From an uncultured Intrasporangium sp. (GTDB lineage: Bacteria > Actinomycetota > Actinomycetes > Actinomycetales > Dermatophilaceae), in assembly GCA_937873285.1 (NCBI GenBank), contig CALMNV010000242.1:1-8512 (forward strand): 8,512 nt of DNA, in the 5' to 3' direction. Under the pieces are notes generated by a model. That model was not told the origin of the DNA. It did not search any database and saw only the letters and a list, made by a program, of their open reading frames with translations. Positions 6,630-8,512 of this stretch are shown here, piece after piece; position 1 is the first letter of the stretch, and every line of letters begins with the position of its first letter. Both the position numbers and the translations under genes were made by a program.

Positions 6630-6657
6630 CCGTCCGACCGCTCGACGCGGCGGACGG
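6630..6657. promoter_or_regulatory. Bulged 11-bp palindrome upstream of the PHP gene (operator or terminator)
   Basis: CCGTCCG (6630-6636) pairs with CGGACGG (6651-6657), and CCGC (6638-6641) with GCGG (6647-6650). The result is 11 base pairs with one bulged A (6637) and a 5-base loop. It is 85 bases after the ilvD stop and 35 bases before the PHP ATG. A -10-like TACCTT (6660-6665) follows immediately, so the palindrome would cover the -35 to -10 spacer of that promoter, as an operator might. It could instead be the ilvD terminator, though only a weak T-containing stretch follows. A smaller 5-bp stem (CGGTG 6588-6592 with CACCG 6596-6600) is the only other structure I see in the 6546-6692 gap. 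Confidence 0.4.
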
Positions 6658-6692
6658 CATACCTTCCCGTTCCGGCTCACGAAGGACGTCGC

Positions 6693-8495
6693 ATGGGCAA
6701 CCTCCCCTCCTCCGAGCACGACCACCCGCACGACCACTCCCACGGCCATCCCCATGACCACCCCCATGACCACGCCCATGGCCAGCACCACGAGCACGAC
6801 CACCAGGGCCATGGGCACGGCGATCACCAGCACGAGCCCCTTGAGCTCGGCCCGGCGACCGACCTCACCGTTCCGGACGGCGAGCTGCCGCCCGCCGACC
6901 TCGGTCGGCGCAACTTCCTGCGTGCCGCCGGGCTGCTCGGCGCCGGTGCCGCGACCGCCAGCCTCGTCGGGGTCGGTGGCGCCGCCACCGCCGCCGCGGA
7001 GGAGCAGACCCACCAAGGCACCGAGCGCTACCCGCGGGACGGCTTCCGGTGGCTGGCCGGCGACCACCACATCCACACGCAGTTCTCCCCCGACGGCCTC
7101 TACCGCGTCGAGGACCAGGTGCGGCACGCCTCGGCGTTCGGGCTGGGGTGGATGGTCATCACCGACCACGGCACCGTGCAGCACGCCAAGATCGGCGTCG
7201 AGAAGGTCAACCCCGACATCGCCGCGGCCCGTCGACGCCACCCCGACATGCTCGTCTTCCAGGGGTTGGAGTGGAACATCCCGGCCGCCGAGCACGGCAC
7301 GGTCTTCGTCCACCCCGGCAAGAACGAGGTGGCGGTGCTCAAGGCCTTCGAGAACGGCTTCGACGGCGGCGTGCGAGGCGCCACGGACAACACGCCGGCC
7401 AATGAGGCGCTCGCCGTGCAGGGGCTGCAGTTCCTGCGCGGCGCGGTCAACCGCGAGCGCGTCAAGGACGCGCTGATGCTCGCCAACCACCCGGCCCGAC
7501 AGGGAATCGACTCGCCGCACGAGGTGCGCGCCTGGCGTGACGGGGCCAAGGGGATCGCCGTCGGGTGGGAGGGCGCTCCGGGGCACCAGGCGGCCGGCAT
7601 CCCGGCGGCCGCCGGTGGCCCCGGCAGCTCGCGCGGCTACTACGGCAACGCGCCCCGGGCCGACCGCAGCTTCCCGGGCTACCCGCTGGAGAGCTACCGC
7701 AGCTGGGGCGGCTTCGACTTCTACACCGCGACCGTCGGCGGCCTCTGGGACTCGCTGCTCGCCGAGGGCAAGCCGTGGTGGATCTCGGCGAACTCGGACA
7801 GCCACACCAACTTCCTCGACACCGTCGAGCGTGGCCCAGGCTCCGACTTCACCACGAACGGCTACTACGAGGACCCGGTCTACTCCGGCAAGCCCAACAC
7901 GTCGGCGGGTGACTTCCACCCGGGCTTCTACAGCCGCACCCACGTGGGCGTGCGCAAGGCCGGCTACGCGGCGGTGATGAGCGCGCTGCGGGCCGGGAAC
8001 GTGTGGGTGGACCACGGCCAGCTTGTCGAGTCCGTCGACGTGCAGGTGCGCGCCGGCGGCGCGGTGGTCGGGCTCGGTGGCATCCTGACGGCCAAGCGCG
8101 GGTCGCGGATCGAGCTGCGGGTGCGCATCGTCGCGGCGACCCGGGCCAACTGGGCCGGCTTCGTCCCCGCTCTGCGCAAGGTCGACCTCATCGTCGGTGC
8201 GGTGACCGGCCCGGCCGCCGACCGGGACACCATGTACGCCCCGGAGACCCGGGTGCGGCGCTCGTGGGACGTCAGCGGCAAGCCGGTCGTCGAGATCGCC
8301 CAGAGCCTCGGGGTGGTTGACGACCGCGGGCTCTACCTGCGGCTGCGGGGGTCGGACGGCAACCGCACCGCGCCGGGCTACCGGGGGGCGGCCGTCGACC
8401 CGGCCGGTCCGGCGATGGACGTGCAGGGTGACGCGGACCCGTGGAAGGACCTGTGGTTCTACACCAACCCGGTCTTCGTGCTGCCGCGTCGATGA
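6693..8495 (+). CDS. Tat-exported PHP-domain metallohydrolase with N-terminal His-rich tail
   Basis: The 600-residue protein has three parts. Residues 9-47 hold 19 histidines, mostly in H-x-H alternation with Asp and Gly. Residues 71-102 form a twin-arginine signal, GRRNFLRAAG followed by a hydrophobic Ala/Gly/Leu stretch and a likely cleavage after ATAAA. A PHP-type metal site follows: H126 and H128 in DHHIHTQFSPDG, D158 and H159 in ITDHG, E193 in GLEWN, H266 in ANHPAR, and D369 and H371 in NSDSHT. The arrangement resembles CehA/McbA-like PHP hydrolases (from memory), so a phosphoester or other ester/amide substrate is possible. Residues from about 440 form an unassigned, probably beta-rich C-terminal part. 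The start is secure: GAAGGA (6681-6686) lies six bases before the ATG, and no in-frame ATG, GTG or TTG occurs between it and the Tat motif. The His-rich tail is thus translated. Confidence 0.88.
   Translation: MGNLPSSEHDHPHDHSHGHPHDHPHDHAHGQHHEHDHQGHGHGDHQHEPLELGPATDLTVPDGELPPADLGRRNFLRAAGLLGAGAATASLVGVGGAATAAAEEQTHQGTERYPRDGFRWLAGDHHIHTQFSPDGLYRVEDQVRHASAFGLGWMVITDHGTVQHAKIGVEKVNPDIAAARRRHPDMLVFQGLEWNIPAAEHGTVFVHPGKNEVAVLKAFENGFDGGVRGATDNTPANEALAVQGLQFLRGAVNRERVKDALMLANHPARQGIDSPHEVRAWRDGAKGIAVGWEGAPGHQAAGIPAAAGGPGSSRGYYGNAPRADRSFPGYPLESYRSWGGFDFYTATVGGLWDSLLAEGKPWWISANSDSHTNFLDTVERGPGSDFTTNGYYEDPVYSGKPNTSAGDFHPGFYSRTHVGVRKAGYAAVMSALRAGNVWVDHGQLVESVDVQVRAGGAVVGLGGILTAKRGSRIELRVRIVAATRANWAGFVPALRKVDLIVGAVTGPAADRDTMYAPETRVRRSWDVSGKPVVEIAQSLGVVDDRGLYLRLRGSDGNRTAPGYRGAAVDPAGPAMDVQGDADPWKDLWFYTNPVFVLPRR
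6726..6785 (+). repeat. In-frame 12-bp tandem repeat coding for the His-rich tail
   Basis: Five 12-bp units encode PHDH, SHGH, PHDH, PHDH and AHGQ (residues 12-31). Units 3 and 4 (6750-6761 and 6762-6773) are identical, CCCCATGACCAC; the others are diverged copies. The unit length is a multiple of three, so gain or loss of units would change only the number of histidines and leave the frame intact. Confidence 0.75.
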
Positions 8496-8512
8496 GCGGC
8501 GCCGTCGTCCTC
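8492..8512 (+). CDS. Possible start of a downstream gene (partial, truncated by window end)
   Basis: ATG at 8492-8494 overlaps the PHP stop TGA (8493-8495) as ATGA and opens the frame MSGAVVL to the window edge. Such overlaps are common between cotranscribed genes in actinobacteria. No Shine-Dalgarno sequence precedes it, and seven codons are too few to judge coding or function. Confidence 0.3.

Noticed and set aside
4983..8015. 1010-codon open frame on the minus strand across ilvD and the PHP gene
   Set aside because: It is antisense to two well-identified genes, has no recognisable domain and an odd Arg/Val/His-rich composition, and shows no ribosome site. Long antisense frames are expected in high-GC coding DNA, where stop codons are rare.

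Overview
The window is very GC-rich, with dense coding, strong third-position G/C bias, GAGG-type ribosome sites, a SARP-type regulator and a twin-arginine signal. Together these point to the chromosome of an actinobacterium. A Micrococcales-like host is plausible, but that is inference. I see no insertion sequence, tRNA, rRNA, CRISPR array or phage gene.

Layout: (1) 1-1976, plus strand, a tightly spaced run: the C-terminal part of a D-2-hydroxyacid dehydrogenase, a cytoplasmic six-Asp-box beta-propeller protein, and a small MoaD/ThiS/CysO-type sulfur-carrier-like protein ending in Gly-Gly. (2) 1977-2135, a convergent gap holding a perfect 10-bp inverted repeat. (3) 2136-3978, two divergent transcription regulators: an orphan NarL/FixJ response regulator (minus) and a compact SARP/BTAD regulator (plus), sharing a 160-bp control region. 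(4) 3979-4271, a structured gap with three consecutive perfect GC-rich hairpins and then a possible 36-codon leader ORF. (5) 4272-4802, a SixA-type phosphohistidine phosphatase. (6) 4845-6545, dihydroxy-acid dehydratase IlvD, apparently read from a leaderless transcript. (7) 6546-6692, an intergenic stretch with an 11-bp bulged palindrome. (8) 6693-8495, an exported PHP-family metallohydrolase with a striking histidine-rich tail in front of its Tat signal. A further gene may begin at 8492, overlapping the stop by ATGA.

How the genes fit together: ilvD is housekeeping (branched-chain amino acid synthesis) and does not obviously connect to its neighbours. The propeller/diglycine pair looks like a functional unit, because the genes are 17 bases apart and neither has a recognised partner (no MoaE, ThiG, CysM or E1-like enzyme) in view. 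The two divergent regulators may control each other or a distant target. Neither a histidine kinase nor a biosynthetic cluster is visible. The most interesting items are the propeller/sulfur-carrier pair, the His-rich Tat-PHP protein, and the hairpin cluster with the overlapping leader ORF ahead of sixA.
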